From Isoperla grammatica (Eukaryota > Arthropoda > Insecta > Plecoptera > Perlodidae): 64,000 nt of DNA. This document shows, one piece after another, positions 40,877 through 53,599 of this stretch; within the stretch, counting starts at the first letter, position 1, and each line of letters opens with the position of its first letter. The notes below the pieces were generated by a model that saw only the letters and a list, made by a program, of their open reading frames with translations, made no database searches and was not told the origin of the DNA. The translations under genes and the position numbers were made by a program. The stretch is taken from the NCBI GenBank assembly GCA_945910005.1, contig OX246743.1, positions 9,170,736-9,234,735 of the forward strand, written 5' to 3'.

Positions 40877-41500
40877 TTAAGCGAGCGAAGCGAGCGTTTC
40901 CACTTGACTCTTATGGCACTTCGTTCTGTTTTTTTGTTTGTTTTTTTGTTTTTGTTTTTTTTGTTTTTATGTCCGTCGATAGCGGTCGAACGGAAAGTCC
41001 GATCAACTTGAAATTTGAACCATCCACAAGCCTCGATGTGGATTGAAGGTGTATAGTTTTGAGGCAAAATCGTTCGAAAAGTTACAATTTTACACCATAG
41101 TTACTGCAAAATATTTTTCTGAAACAAAATGGCGGCAAAATGTGAGATAGCCAGATTTTTCTACAGATTTTTCCGGTCACGAATATGTTAATGTAATGGC
41201 GATCTGATAAATATTGGCAAAGTTACACAAAAGTTACTCGAAAATATATTTTTGAAACACATTTACGGCAAAATGTGAAGTGGCTATCTGATAGTAAATT
41301 TTTGTCCGGTTACGAATATACAAATGTAAACGCGATCCGATACATATAAGAGGCAGAAATTACATTTCTATTGCTGTCAATAACTGTTAGTAACGGTGGC
41401 GGACCGTGCTGAAAACATGACCACGAATTTCCATAGCTATTATACTTCCCGACATTGTTGAATGCAGTGCAATGTGCGTTGCTAAGAATTTTCGTGGAGT
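40877..41500 (+). mobile_element. Helitron-like element, copy 4, with internal inversion and lost 3' end
   Basis: It starts TTAAGCGAGCGAAGCGAGCG immediately after CAGTGA and is collinear with copy 3 up to about 41426. There the sequence flips: 41427-41495 is the inverted form of the segment that should follow (GCAATGTGCGTTGCTAAGAA instead of its complement). The CTAG end is not present. The inverted segment is bounded by CCACGAA and TTCGTGG. Confidence 0.6.
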
Positions 41501-44500
41501 TTATAATATCGTCTTCAAGAAAAGTTATAGACAAAGTATTGTAATTGTGTGTGATTCTTGTAAACGGTTTAAACTTTTTTCGTCCTTAGTGTGTTATGTT
41601 TCATTGCTAATTTTTTTTTCAATTTTCAGGTGGAGTTACAAGTGCAGGTCTTAAAGCAGACTGTGAAGTGGACTAGACAATTTTAATGACGTCAAAGCTT
41701 TTGTAACCTTAACCACAACCACAGGTAGAAAAGTTCTTCTTGGTTTGGGACGTCTACATGATGCAGGTGTGGTTTTGCCATTATGTAAAAACTTTGTTCG
41801 TATCTTTGTCTCAGCGCCACGTTACAAATGCTCTTCTAGATGTAATAGGTGAGTTTTTGGTCACTTGAGATATAGGACTAATATTTGTTTGCACTACAAA
41901 GTATACAAAAAGAAATTCAAGGATAATGGTGGGAAATAGAGAATCTATTGTACACACAGGTATTGCGATATGTAAACTATACGTAAATACGCAGTACAAT
42001 TTAAGTTTATACCCGCCTCTTACCCAATTATGTTAAAGATCTACTGTTTCGACTATTCGTATTTCTCCAAGCTCCTCTCCCGCTTTGTCGTACAATACAA
42101 TACGCCCATGAGTATATCTGCTTGTCGTACGAGGCTACAAAGAGGCCAATTTAATATAGCATTGTGGCTGAGTTTGTCATGAAATCACTAAGTGAAATAG
42201 GTTCTTCATATACAATCGCTTAATGTTTCCCTCTAACTAATTATATTTGATTAACTTTGCTGGACCACGATCTTTCATTTTCATGAATACCCACTTTATT
42301 AGGCCCCCCCTTCTCCCTCCTTCTAGCTGCACTTCGATGCATTATCATTGTCATGATGCGAGTATGAATGTGGAGCAATACGACGAACCTCGGGATAGCG
42401 AGTTAGTCAACATATAGTCGCTATGTCGAGCGGAATGGCGTGCCTACACATAGCACTTAGTTCGGGACACACATTCACTATGAGCTGTGGTTTCTTTTCT
42501 CCGATACTTCTCCAGCTGTTACTAATGCAATTTCCTTGTCTTTACACACAGCCAAGTTCCCACGCTGTTCACCGGTTCCCCACCTTTTTTTTTATCAAAC
42601 ATGAAATATGTCATTATCTCATTCTGTCGGGCATTCTGTATCCCGTTTGACTTACATTTACAATCCAAGTCTACTAATTAGTTCGTTGTCACAATATCAC
42701 TTCTTATCAAAACACGCAAATTATTATTTCAAGGGTAAATACATGTTTTTATTATTGATGTCATCATTCGTCTAATTTTTGCCCCACACGTTGAGTTGTC
42801 AATGAAATGCCTCTAGTTGATTTCAACGGAAATCGTTTTGTGTAATATTGTCATTTTATTTTGTTTATATATTTATAGATAGATGTTCTTTTTTCATTGC
42901 ACGTACAAAATTGTTTTGACATTCAACACACGTTTAAACCTAGCTGTCACGTTGTAATATATTTAAATACCATTTTTATGTTAAATTACCGCCGTATTAT
43001 TTAAAATATTGTTCATTTTGATATATTTTCGTTCTGCATTAGGGTACACATAAATATAAGTAGCAATTGTAATGTTCCATTTTGCGAAAATTTAGAAGTC
43101 TTATAGGACTTCAAAATAATAATATAATAATTTAATATAATCAATAATAATTAGTGCTCCCAGTGCAGATAACGCCATTACATAACAATAATATTCTGGC
43201 GCGCTAGTTCCTATTGGCTGCATGACAAGCCTAACAGAATGTGGTATTTAATTGTTGTATGGATCTACATTGAGGTTTCAACAACCATGGTTACAAGCTC
43301 CAGTTGCAATTTAGATAAGAAAGTACAAAGTAGAGAGTAGTAGTACTATACTTAACGGCTGAGTATGTCGTAAACAACAAATAATCAATTGCTGTTATCA
43401 TTACCACCATTGAGAGCGAAGGGTTCCTCTATTTCAAAAATAATAAAATTGTTTTTAATTATATCTCAAGAATGCTACTAGAAATGAAAAATCTGAGTCA
43501 ACACCGCACTGTGATATGGTAAGCCCTACAGACAATGAAATACTATGACCATTAGCATAGTTATTTTTAGTAAGAAATCGATTATTAGTAATACAATTAA
43601 AAACAAATGAAAACCAAATAAACCCATACTGATTATAATCTTAGAGCATTCAGTATATTATTGTAGGTCTTACCATTCGCACATTCAGATTTTCGATTTC
43701 AAAGTCCATTCTTGAAATATAATAGGGAACACGCGTATGAAAATTTTAATCGATTTTTAAATACCTTGTCTCTCATTTAATAATTTTGTGTCTTTAAATT
43801 TAAAAAAACGGATCAGTCTATGCCTCAAAATAATTGGTTTAGTAACGATAAATAAAAGGGCGCGAAAAACGAGCCGCCGCCATGTAGAGTGGATTTGACG
43901 TCATAGTTTTGTACTGTGTACGCTCACCGCCTCAGCGATTGGTCTGTTACGCCACATCTACAGAACCATTGCGTCACAGCCACCTGTACGCGTTTCAGAT
44001 CCCCGAGTTTAAACTTCAATAAATGCGACCACATTAAACCTATTTAAAATTTTCTTTTTTACTTGAGACTTTCATTTATATACTTTTTGTATCTGATAGC
44101 CTACTATTAAACTAAGTGTTTGGGTTAACAAAAAAAATCGTACGCGTGTTGCCTATTTAAACCGGATTTATACAAATCACAAGGTTGTGTTAGCCGTATG
44201 GAATTGCAATAGTCACCAGGATTTGCATTAGTTACATGAATAAAGTATAGGCTTAATTCATTGAATGACACTCACTGACTCGTTCTAAGTGACGTTTCAT
44301 TGCATGATTGGTCCGTCACATGGAATATGATATTGCAATAAGAAGTTGAACATTTTTCAACTCGCTTGTAACAATGACTATTGACTATTGCTATTGCAAT
44401 GAGGAGTTTGTGTGAACCATTGTATGTGATCCCTATCCCTATCTTCTAGCTCGGCTTATAACTAAACCATAATTCTTGCGACGTTCTGTGAAACTGCCAG
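41501..44500. other. Three kb without a supportable gene
   Basis: AT-rich DNA. Weakly similar inverted blocks at about 43460-43530 and 43650-43730 (GGTAAGCCCTACA against TGTAGGTCTTACC) suggest an old TIR element. A CpG-richer patch lies near 43855-43990. Open frames at 41811 and 42423 have no family resemblance. Confidence 0.4.
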
Positions 44501-44689
44501 CCCTGCTGAAAAATCTGCTTAGATCTTTCTAAATCTACCAAGGGGTTTAACCAGATCCAAGCAGACGCCTTCAAGCCCTTCTTAGAGCTGACTTAACTAA
44601 TCAGAATAAAGAAGTCACCAAAATTTAAAAAAAGAAGAATATATCAGCATCAATAAGAAACAAGCAGTACACTTGAAATGTCAGTTCTA

Positions 44690-47600
44690 AGAAGTATTGA
44701 GAAGAAGTAGATGCAAGAAGAAATAAGAAGAATCAGTAAGATACTACTATTTAAGTGGACGCTAGTAGAAATAGTAAGTAGTGGATGTAAGAAGACATGA
44801 GCAGAATCAACAAGTACCACTCTGTAATCAGATCCTAGTAGATACAATCAGAAGTGGATGTAAGAAGACATGAGCAGAATCAACCAGTACACTGTGTAAT
44901 CAGATCCTAGTAGATACAATCAGAAGTGGATGAAAGAAGACATGAGCAGAATCAACAAGTACCACTCTGTAATCAGATCCTAGTAGATACAATCAGAAGT
45001 GGATGTAAGAAGACATGAGCAGAATCAACCAGTACCACTGTGTAATCAGAACATAGTAGATAAAGTCAGAAGTGGATGTAAGAAGACATGAGCAGAATCA
45101 ACAAGTACCACTGTGTAATCAGAACATAGTAGATAAAGTCAGAAGTGGATGTAAGAAGACATGAGCAGAATCAACAAGTACCACTGTGTAATCAGAACAT
45201 AGTAGATAAAGTCAGAAGTGGATGTAAGAAGACATGAGCAGAATCAACAAGTACCACTGTGTAATCAGATCCTAGTAGATATAATAAGAAGTGGATGTAA
45301 GAAGACATGAGCAGAATCAATAAGTACCACTCTGTAATCAGATCTTAGTAGATACAATAAGAAGTGGATGTAAGAAGATATGAGCAGAATCAACAAGTAC
45401 CACTCTGTAATCAGATCCTAGTAGATACAATAAGAAGTTGATGTAAGAAGACTTGAGCAGAATCAACAAATACCACTCTGTAATCAGATCTTAGTAGATA
45501 TAATAAGAAGTGGATGTAAGAAGACATGAGCAGAATCAACAAGTACCACTCTGTAATCAGATCTTGGTAGATACAATAAGAAGTGGATTTAAGAAGATTT
45601 GAGCAGAATCAACAAGTATTACTCTGTAATCAGATCTTAGTAGATACAATAAGAAGTGGATGTAAGAAGATATGAGCAGAATCAACAAATACCACTCTGT
45701 AATCAGATCTTAGAAGATACAATAAGAAGTGGATGTAAGAAGATATGAGCAGAATCAACAAGCACCAGTCTGTAATCATATCTTATTAGATACAATAAGA
45801 AGTGGATGTAAGAAGATATGAGCAGAATCAACAAGCACCACTCTGTAATCAGATCTTAGTAGATACAATAAGAAGTAGATGTAAGAAGACTTGAGCAGAA
45901 TCAACAAGTACCACTGTGTTATCAGATCCTAGTAGATACAATAAGAAGTGGATGTAAGAAGACTTGAGCAGAATCAACAAGTACCACTCTGTAATCAGTT
46001 TCTAGTAGATACAGTAAGAAGTGGATGTAAGAAGAAATGAGCAGAATCAAGAAGTACCAGTGTGTTATCAGATCCTAGTAGATATAATAAGAAGTGGATG
46101 TAAGAAGACATGAGCAGAATCAACAAGTACCACTCTGTAATCAGATCCTAGTAGATATAATAAGAAGTGGATGTAAGAAGACATGAGCAGAATCAACAAG
46201 TACCACTCTGCTATCAGATCCTAGTAGATATAATAAGAAGTGGATGTAAGAAGACATGAGCAGAATCAACAAGTACCACTCTGCTATCAGATCCTAGTAG
46301 ATATAATAAGAAGTGGATGTAAGAAGACATGAGCAGAATCAACAAGTACCACTCTGTAATCAGATCCTAGTAGATATAATAAGAAGTGGATGTAAGAAGA
46401 CATGAGCAGAATCAACAAGTACCACTCTGTAATCAGATCCTAGTTGATATAATAAGAAGTGGATGTAAGAAGACATGAGCAGAATCAAGAAGTACCACTC
46501 TGTAATCAGATCCTAGTTGATAAAATAAGAAGGGGATGTAAGAAGAGATGAGCAGAATCAACAAGTACCACTCTGCTATCAGATCCTAGTAGATATAATA
46601 AGAAGTGGATGTAAGAAGACATGAGCAGAATCAACAAGTGCCACTCTGTAATCAGATCCTAGTAGATATAATAAGAAGTGGATGTAAGAAGACATGAGCA
46701 GAATCAACAAGTACCACTCTGTAATCAGATCCTAGTAGATATAATAAGAAGTGGATGTAAGAAGACATGAGCAGAATCAACAAGTACCACTCTGTAATCA
46801 GATCCTAGTAGATACAATTAGAAGGGGATGTAAGAAGACATGAGCAGAATCAACAAGTACCACTCTGTAATCAGATCCTAGTTGATATAATAAGAAGTGG
46901 ATGTAAGAAGACATGAGCAGAATCAAGAAGTACCACTCTGTAATCAGATCCTAGTAGATATAATAAGAAGTGGATGTAAGAAGACATGAGCAGAATCCAC
47001 AAGTACCACTCTGTAATCAGATCCTAGTTGATATAATAAGAAGGGGATGTAAGAAGAAATTAGCAGAATCAACAAGTACCACTCTGTAATCAGATCCTAG
47101 TAGATACAATTAGAAGTGGATGTAAGAAGACATGAGCAGAATCAACAAGTACCACTCTGTAATCAGATCCTAGTAGATATAATAAGAGGTGGATGTAAGA
47201 AGACATGAGCACAATCAACAAGTACTTCTCTGTAATCAGATCCTTGTAGATACAGTAAGAAGACATGAGCAGAATCAACAAGTACCACTCTGTAATCAGA
47301 TCCTAGTTGATATAATAAGAAGTGGATGTAAGAAGACATGAGCAGAATCAACAAGTACCACTCTGTAATCAGATCCTAGTAGATATGATAAGAAGTGGAT
47401 GTAATAAGACATGAGCAGAATCAACAAGTACCACTCTGTTATCAGATCCTAGTTGATAAAATAAGAAGTGGATGTAAGAAGACATGAGCAGAATCAATTA
47501 ACCAGTACCACTGTGTAATCAGATCCTTGTAGATATGATAAGAAGTGGATGTAAGAAGACATGAGCAGAATCAACAAGTACCACCCTGTAATCAGATCCT

Positions 47601-48262
47601 AGTAGATATTATAAGAAGTGGATGTAAGAAGACATGAGCAGAATCAACAAGTACCACTCTGCTATCAGATCCTAGTTGATATAATAAGAAGTGGATGTAA
47701 GAAGACATGAGCAGAATCAACAAGTACCACTCTGTAATCAGATCCTAATAGATATGATAAGAAGTGGATGTAAGAAGACATGAGCAGAATCAACAAGTAC
47801 CACTCTGTAATCAGATCCTAGTAGATATGATAAGAAGTGGATGTAAGAAGACATGAGCAGAATCAACAAGTACTACTGTGTTATCAAATCCTTGTAGATA
47901 GTATAAGAAGTGGATGTAAGAAGACATGAGCAGAATCAACAAGTACCACTCTGTTATCAGATCTTAGTAGATATAATAAGAAGTGGATGTAAGAAGACAT
48001 GAGCAGAATCAACAAGTACCACTCTGTTATCAGATCTTAGTAGATATAATAAGAAGTGGATGTAAGAAGAAATGATCGAGCAGAATCAAGAAGTACCACT
48101 CTGTTATCAGATCTTAGTAGATATAATAAGATGTGGATGTAAGAAGACATGAGCAGAATCAACAAGTACCACTCTGTTATCAGATCTTATAGTAGATATA
48201 ATAAGAAGTGGATGTAAGCATAAAGTGCAGAATCAACAAGTACCAGTCTGTAATAATCAGTG
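44690..48262. repeat. 73-bp satellite array (about 48 units)
   Basis: The unit is GTAGATATAATAAGAAGTGG, ATGTAAGAAGACATGAGCAG, AATCAACAAGTACCACTCTG, TAATCAGATCCTA. Units are most uniform between about 46080 and 48000 and more diverged at both edges, as expected for an array homogenised by unequal exchange. Purine-rich on the plus strand. The period is not a multiple of three, and no frame stays open. Confidence 0.97.
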
Positions 48263-49109
48263 CCTAGTAGAAGAGCCCCTTCAATTTCGTGTGACCCCCA
48301 ACTTAAACAGTAAGAATAATGGTTCAGGCACGCAATCACATCGTACATCCCGACACTCTTGAAAAATATAAAACTACATACAATTTTTTTTATCTCATAT
48401 CTCCCGCCCGTTATATTTTTTCTTATTTGCAAACTGCGAATGAGAAGTGGGCAGGGTAAAAGGGGGGCGGCGTGGCGCTAGGTAGCGAGACCGTAGCCGG
48501 GGGGTGGGGGACGGGCAGTACAATCGCATCACGACTTGTCGAGTTGTGAGTGTGCATTCGAATTAGTGCAAAACTATCCCTAGTTCAAATGACTGACAAC
48601 AAAAAGGCTTTCTGACTCCAAAGAAAATTGATCTTATGTATTTTTCCGTACATTTTGTGAAGATAAGTTTGCACAATTTTCCGCCTTCGGCAAATGACTC
48701 TATACCGCCACCCCTTCTCTTTCAAATATCAATACACTTTTATAAGTCTATGGTTAAACTATGAATTCACCCAACAAAGACCCTCAGGATGAAATTCTAG
48801 GTGTCCTAATGGAGCAAGCAGGTAACTGTGTATCCGCTGAGTGAGAGTTTATTGTTTAATTGTATCTCAAGAATGTAGGCTATAACGATTAACGATGAAG
48901 TTACGTTTATATCTGACATCAAAGTCAGTATCGCGGGCGACAGCACACGAAGAGCCGTAAAGTACGCCGAAAATGTACATGTACAAAATGTTGGTACGGG
49001 TAAGGTTGATACAATTGTTGGTAGTCTAGGTAATTATTTACAACTTACGAACTTAACTACAACTATTTACAATTATTATTTACATTTGATAACAAGTATA
49101 GAATAGTTT
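48263..49109. other. Spacer with a possible first exon
   Basis: A CpG-richer block (48430-48540) precedes an ATG at 48761 that reads MNSPNKDPQDEILGVLME to a donor-like GTAACT at 48812. A promoter plus short first exon is possible but unsupported by any downstream family match. Confidence 0.25.
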
Positions 49110-49685
49110 AAACTAGAAGAAGAACGAATGAGACTAAACAAGTTCCAACAAGAGCTTGTTATAATAAGAACAGCACAGTTTGAACTAGTCGAAGAATACA
49201 TAAGATGGAACTAGATGCAGTAAGATCATTTTGTATCAAGAATAGAATAGGTAGTTAAAACTAGAAGAACGAATGAGACTAAACAAGTTCCAACAAGAGC
49301 TTGTTATAATAAGAACATCACAGTTTGAACTAGTCGAAGAATACATAAGATGGAACTAGATGCAGTAAGATCATTTTGTATCAAGAATAGAATAGGTAGT
49401 TAAAACTAGAAGAACGAATGAGACTAAACAAGTTCCAACAAGAGCTTGTTATAATAAGAACAGCACAGTTTGAACTAGAAGAAGAATCCATAAGATGGAA
49501 CTAGATGCAGTAAGATCATTTTGTATCAAGAATAGAATAGGTAGTTAAAACTAGAAGAAGAAGAACGAATGAGACTAAACAAGATCTAACAAGAAATTAT
49601 TATATAATAAGAATGGCATACTTTGAACTAGAAGAAGAATCCGTGAGATGGAACTAGATGCAGTGAGTTCATTTTATATTTTTTT
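49110..49685. repeat. 145-bp tandem repeat (about 4 units)
   Basis: GAACGAATGAGACTAAACAA starts at 49122, 49267, 49412 and 49563. Each unit also has CCAACAAGAGCTTGTTATAA and AGATGGAACTAGATGCAGTA. The period is close to twice 73, but the sequences do not obviously align with the neighbouring 73-bp satellite. Confidence 0.95.
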
Positions 49686-50215
49686 ATCCATGTTACGTTT
49701 AAACGAACTACACGTATTTGTATTGGGGTAGTAATGTTTTGTGTATTTGTTTGTCACGGCGATTCTGTGCATCGACCCATACTGTATGGATGGGTAAGGG
49801 CGATTCAGTGTCCGTGCCAAGGCGATCCTGTGCTACGGCTCATACTGTATGGGCACAGATAACGGATTGTTGGTAAAGGTCTTGACACATAATTTTTGTG
49901 TCACTGCGATTCTGGGCTACGGCCCATAGGTACTGTATGGGTCGAGGCCATTCTGGAAGAGACCAACAAAATTACTTTTCTGTCACAAGACCCATTCGGA
50001 AACACTTTGACAATTACCGTGGTACATTTCGGTGCTACGGCGATTCTGTACTACAGCGATTCTGTGTCAAGACCTACACTTCTTGCCCACACCACCCACA
50101 CTGTTCAAGGACTTTAACAAAACTACTGGTCTGTGTCAAGACCCATTAGGAAACACTTTCGTTGAAGAATTCTGTGTCACGACGCTTCTGTGCCAAGGCG
50201 ATTCTGTGCCAATGT
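49686..50215. repeat. Degenerate short repeat around GGCGATTCTGTG
   Basis: CGGCGATTCTGTG, AGGCGATCCTGTG and similar words recur about nine times between 49757 and 50203, mixed with CATACTGTATGG palindrome-like pieces. It looks like a decayed tandem array. Short overlapping plus-strand frames here are by-products. Confidence 0.6.
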
Positions 50216-51127
50216 CCCGCCCCTATTTGTCGAATGTTAATTATAATAGTATTACCTTCCGTTCACCGATATATCTAATAATATTTAATATGTGTTTGTA
50301 TTTTAATAACTATAAGCATAACACACACTAAAATACTTAAGTTTTACGAATACTAAATTTGTTGGTGAAACTTTAGTTGACACAATATATTATCTAAATC
50401 TTTTCGAAAAGTGTATCTTCTCTAGAAGCTGGGTTGTTCCAATAAACCTTTGCACGACTGGAAAGCGGAATCATTAGGCTTACCATTAACGTACGGTTCA
50501 GCTAGCACAGTTGCAATATGTTTAAACAATGACAAATTTGTAATTACTACACTTAATGTCTAAAACCCCAAAATTATTATAGTTTACCTGCCCCAATGAC
50601 GGGACAGCTTGACCACAGATAACGGATTGGCTTGACGATGTTTGTTCAACCTTGCATTGCACTGAGCGCCTGTATGTATGTGACACCCAATGCGTAGCTG
50701 TAGCGCGGGTTGCCTAATCTTAGGGCGATAGTCAAGATCGTGCCGATTGTTTCTTGAAGAAATCGGCCTTTTCGCCTCCGGGGGAGTAAATATCAATAAA
50801 CAATACATAAATCGGGTTGTGTGCATCATTGTAAACTACAGTAAACAGTTTTTGTCGATCACTTATGGAACAAAATGGTATATATGTGTGCGTGAAAGAA
50901 AATATAGTGATGAGCATAATATTATTGAGTGGTGCATTAGAAGCCCAATATTCCGTGAGTATGCTAAAGAATTCGATGAAAAATACATGTTCTAAAAATA
51001 GTATTTGAAATATTTGACTTTGAGGAATACTAAGTCCCCCAAATTAGGTAATATGCTCTATTCTAATGTAATCTCATTTAATGGGAAAGACAAAATTACC
51101 TGTTCCATCAGTAGGCCTCCATACATC
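50216..51127. other. Unassigned region with two weak exon-like frames
   Basis: On the minus strand, 50592-50829 reads PKIRQPALQLRIGCHIH and NKHRQANPLSVVKLSRHWG up to GTAAAC at about 50581-50586, resembling a coding exon but of no family I recognise. On the plus strand, 50747-50995 reads NYSKQFLSITYGTKWYICV to a TAA. These overlap only partly. Either may be transposase debris. Confidence 0.25.
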
Positions 51128-51307
51128 ACAATGAAATAAAATTAAAGCCGAAACGGGATGTTTCGCCGCGTGGTGGGTAATGACACGGATAAGGGATTGT
51201 AATAAGGTGATCCTTATCTTGACGTTTCGTCCCTTCTGTGAGGGACATCTTATCAACACACGACACGACGCGGCGCAAACTTCCCGTTTTATTTTTATTT
51301 CATTAAT
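51128..51307. repeat. 180-bp foldback element
   Basis: AATGAAATAAAATTAAAG followed by CGGGATGTTTCGCCGCGTGG at the left pairs with the complement of GACGCGGCGCAAACTTCCCG and TTTTATTTTTATTTCATT at the right. The arms are about 45 bp with small gaps. Confidence 0.7.
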
Positions 51308-51394
51308 ACCGAGCCGCGAAAGCTTAAAATGTGAATTAATAATAATGATAATGATACTGATAAACGTTTTATACCCTCTTCAGGCGACTGCGTA

Positions 51395-51598
51395 TTGCCG
51401 TATTGAAATAGTTGGGAAGGAATGTTCGAGGGCTATTAGTTTGGCTCAATCCCGGCATTCATCCTTCGTCCTTGTGAGTTGTGACTGAGGAAACTATCAT
51501 AAAAACCTTCAGCCCAGTTGCCGGTAGCAAGTATCGAACCGGTAGCTCTCGAATTAGAAGCTCGTGAGCTCTATCAGTTGCACTATTGTAATAATATA
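51395..51598 (-). mobile_element. tRNA-derived SINE, diverged copy
   Basis: Shares GTTGGGAAGGAATGTTCGAG, CCCGGCATTC and ACCTTCAG with the copy at 13813-14085. The B box on the minus strand is GGTTCGATAC (plus 51531-51540), one base off consensus. Confidence 0.6.
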
Positions 51599-52320
51599 AA
51601 CCACGATCTCTGCAAATCCTGGCTTGGGCACGGATGTCATGTGTTGTTTTTTCATTCTCATAGTCAACCACTCATCGTCTCGATTAGCCTCGTTGCAAAA
51701 ATATGGGACGTAAACCCCAAGTATCATCATCGTAATAATAATTATCATAATATGTATGTGTGTTATTATGTATGAAGGAAAAAACACACACTACAACCAT
51801 GCTGTCGCAAAAGATTACTACCGCCACCGGTATTTACATCGTATTCGTATGACCACCTGCAGATATGGCCATCATCACTCGCATGTGTGAACAAGCAGTG
51901 AAAGCAACCCTGTCCGGCCGTTAAAACTTATTTGAAATGTTTACAATGCCACATGCCTATAGGGATGGGCTGGCCGACTTCCTTCCATTCAAGGCTAACC
52001 GCTCACAGACCCGCCGCATTCTTCTTCGGCACTCTGAACGAACAAGTCGCAGGCATTGGACACATAAAGCCGCAGGTGTAGAAAACAAGAGTTTCAACTT
52101 CCAACGCTGATATTCTTAACTTTTGTTTCAGTACCATACCATACGATTGTATTTTGTTGTGTTGCAGATGATCTTGCCTACATGAAGTTGGTCTAGAGCT
52201 GATTGTTTCAACGCTCAGTTGTCAAAAATTAGCAATATACACTATTTCTGTTTCAGACCTCGCTCACCACCAATCTGTCATGTTGGAAATCATATTTTCT
52301 CGTGACGGCAACCATGTCGA
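51599..52320. other. No supported gene
   Basis: A plus frame from ATG 51953 (PHAYRDGLADFLPFKANRSQ and onward) runs about 58 codons to a stop near 52107, with no family resemblance. The rest is non-coding. Confidence 0.3.
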
Positions 52321-53290
52321 ATTACATTATTACTGCGATTCAGCTTCATATTACCATATTACGCACCTAATACAACTTCTCTGTTTCATATTGCTGACGT
52401 TATCACTGCGATTTAGCTTGATATGATATACAAAACTTCTCTGTTTCAGATTGCTGACGTTATCACTGCGATTTAACTTGATATAATATACAAAACTTCT
52501 CTATTTTAGATTGCTGACGTTATCACTGCGATTTAGCTTGATATAATATACAAAACTTCTCTGTTTCAGATTGCTGACGTTATCACTAAGATTTAACTTG
52601 ATATAATATACAAAACTTCTCTGTTTCAGATTGCTGACGTTATCACTGCGATTTAACTTGATATAATATACAAAACTTTTCTGTTTCAGATTGCTGGCGT
52701 TATCACTGCGATTAAACTTGATATAATATACAAAACTTCTCTGTTTCAGATTGCTGACGTTATCACTGCATTTGACTTGATACAATAAACAAAACTTCTC
52801 TGTTTCTGATTGCTGACGTTATCACTGCATTTGACTTGATACAATAAACAAAACTTCTCTGTTTCTGATTGCTGACGTTATCACTGCGATTTATCTTGAT
52901 ATAATGTAGAAAACTTCTCTATTTCAGATTGCTGACGTTATCACTGCGATTTAACTTGATATAATATACAAAACTTCTCTGTTTCAGATTGCTGACGTTA
53001 TCACTGCGATTTAACTTGATATAATATAGAAAAACTTCTCTATTTCAGATTGCTGACGTTATCACTGCGATTTAACTTGATATAATATACAAAACTTCTC
53101 TGTTTCAGATTGCTGACATTATCATTGCGATTTAACTTGATATTATGTACCTAATTAATTTCCACTGTTTTTGATTGCAGGCGCTTACACTGCGATTTAG
53201 CTTGTTATAACTTATAATGTACCTAATAGAGCTCCGCTGTTATAGATTGCTGACGTTAGCACTGCGTTTTAGCTTATTATTTATGCACTA
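52321..53290. repeat. 60-bp tandem repeat (about 14 units plus decayed edge)
   Basis: The unit is TTCTCTGTTTCAGATTGCTG, ACGTTATCACTGCGATTTAA, CTTGATATAATATACAAAAC. Spacing is exactly 60 through most of 52381-53150, and diverged units continue to about 53290. Each unit contains CTGTTTCAG, a splice-acceptor look-alike on the plus strand. The minus strand stays open as 20-residue repeats only because 60 is a multiple of three. Confidence 0.97.
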
Positions 53291-53599
53291 ACACTCCACT
53301 GTTTTAGATCTCTAAGTCTAGTAGTGTCTTGTTGTTTCTAGTCCGGTATGTTCTTCTTGACAAAAGTTCATTCGTGTCAAGCTGGGTCTAGTGGAGCCTT
53401 ATTGTCTCTCTTTGTATGTGCTCTTATTTAAACTTGCCGATTCTTGTGGTCTTGTTGTGTCTGATTGTATAACGCTTGTTAGAACTTATCTGTACTTGCT
53501 TTCTCTAGTCTTGACTGGTGTTTCATTCTTGTCTGTTCTTGTCTCTTTGAAACTTGTCTGATCAATTGGTACAATTTAATAAAAAAAGATGACAAGAAT
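53291..53599. other. T-rich spacer between two satellites
   Basis: Low-complexity TTGTCT/CTTGT-rich sequence (for example CTTGTCTGTTCTTGTCTC), probably a strongly decayed repeat. No gene. Confidence 0.4.

Noticed and set aside
44690..48262. CRISPR-like array
   Set aside because: Units are direct tandem repeats with no unique spacers, in an animal genome.
52321..53290. Real splice acceptors in the 60-bp repeat (CTGTTTCAG)
   Set aside because: They recur in every unit with no exon-like frame following; treated as coincidental to the repeat sequence.
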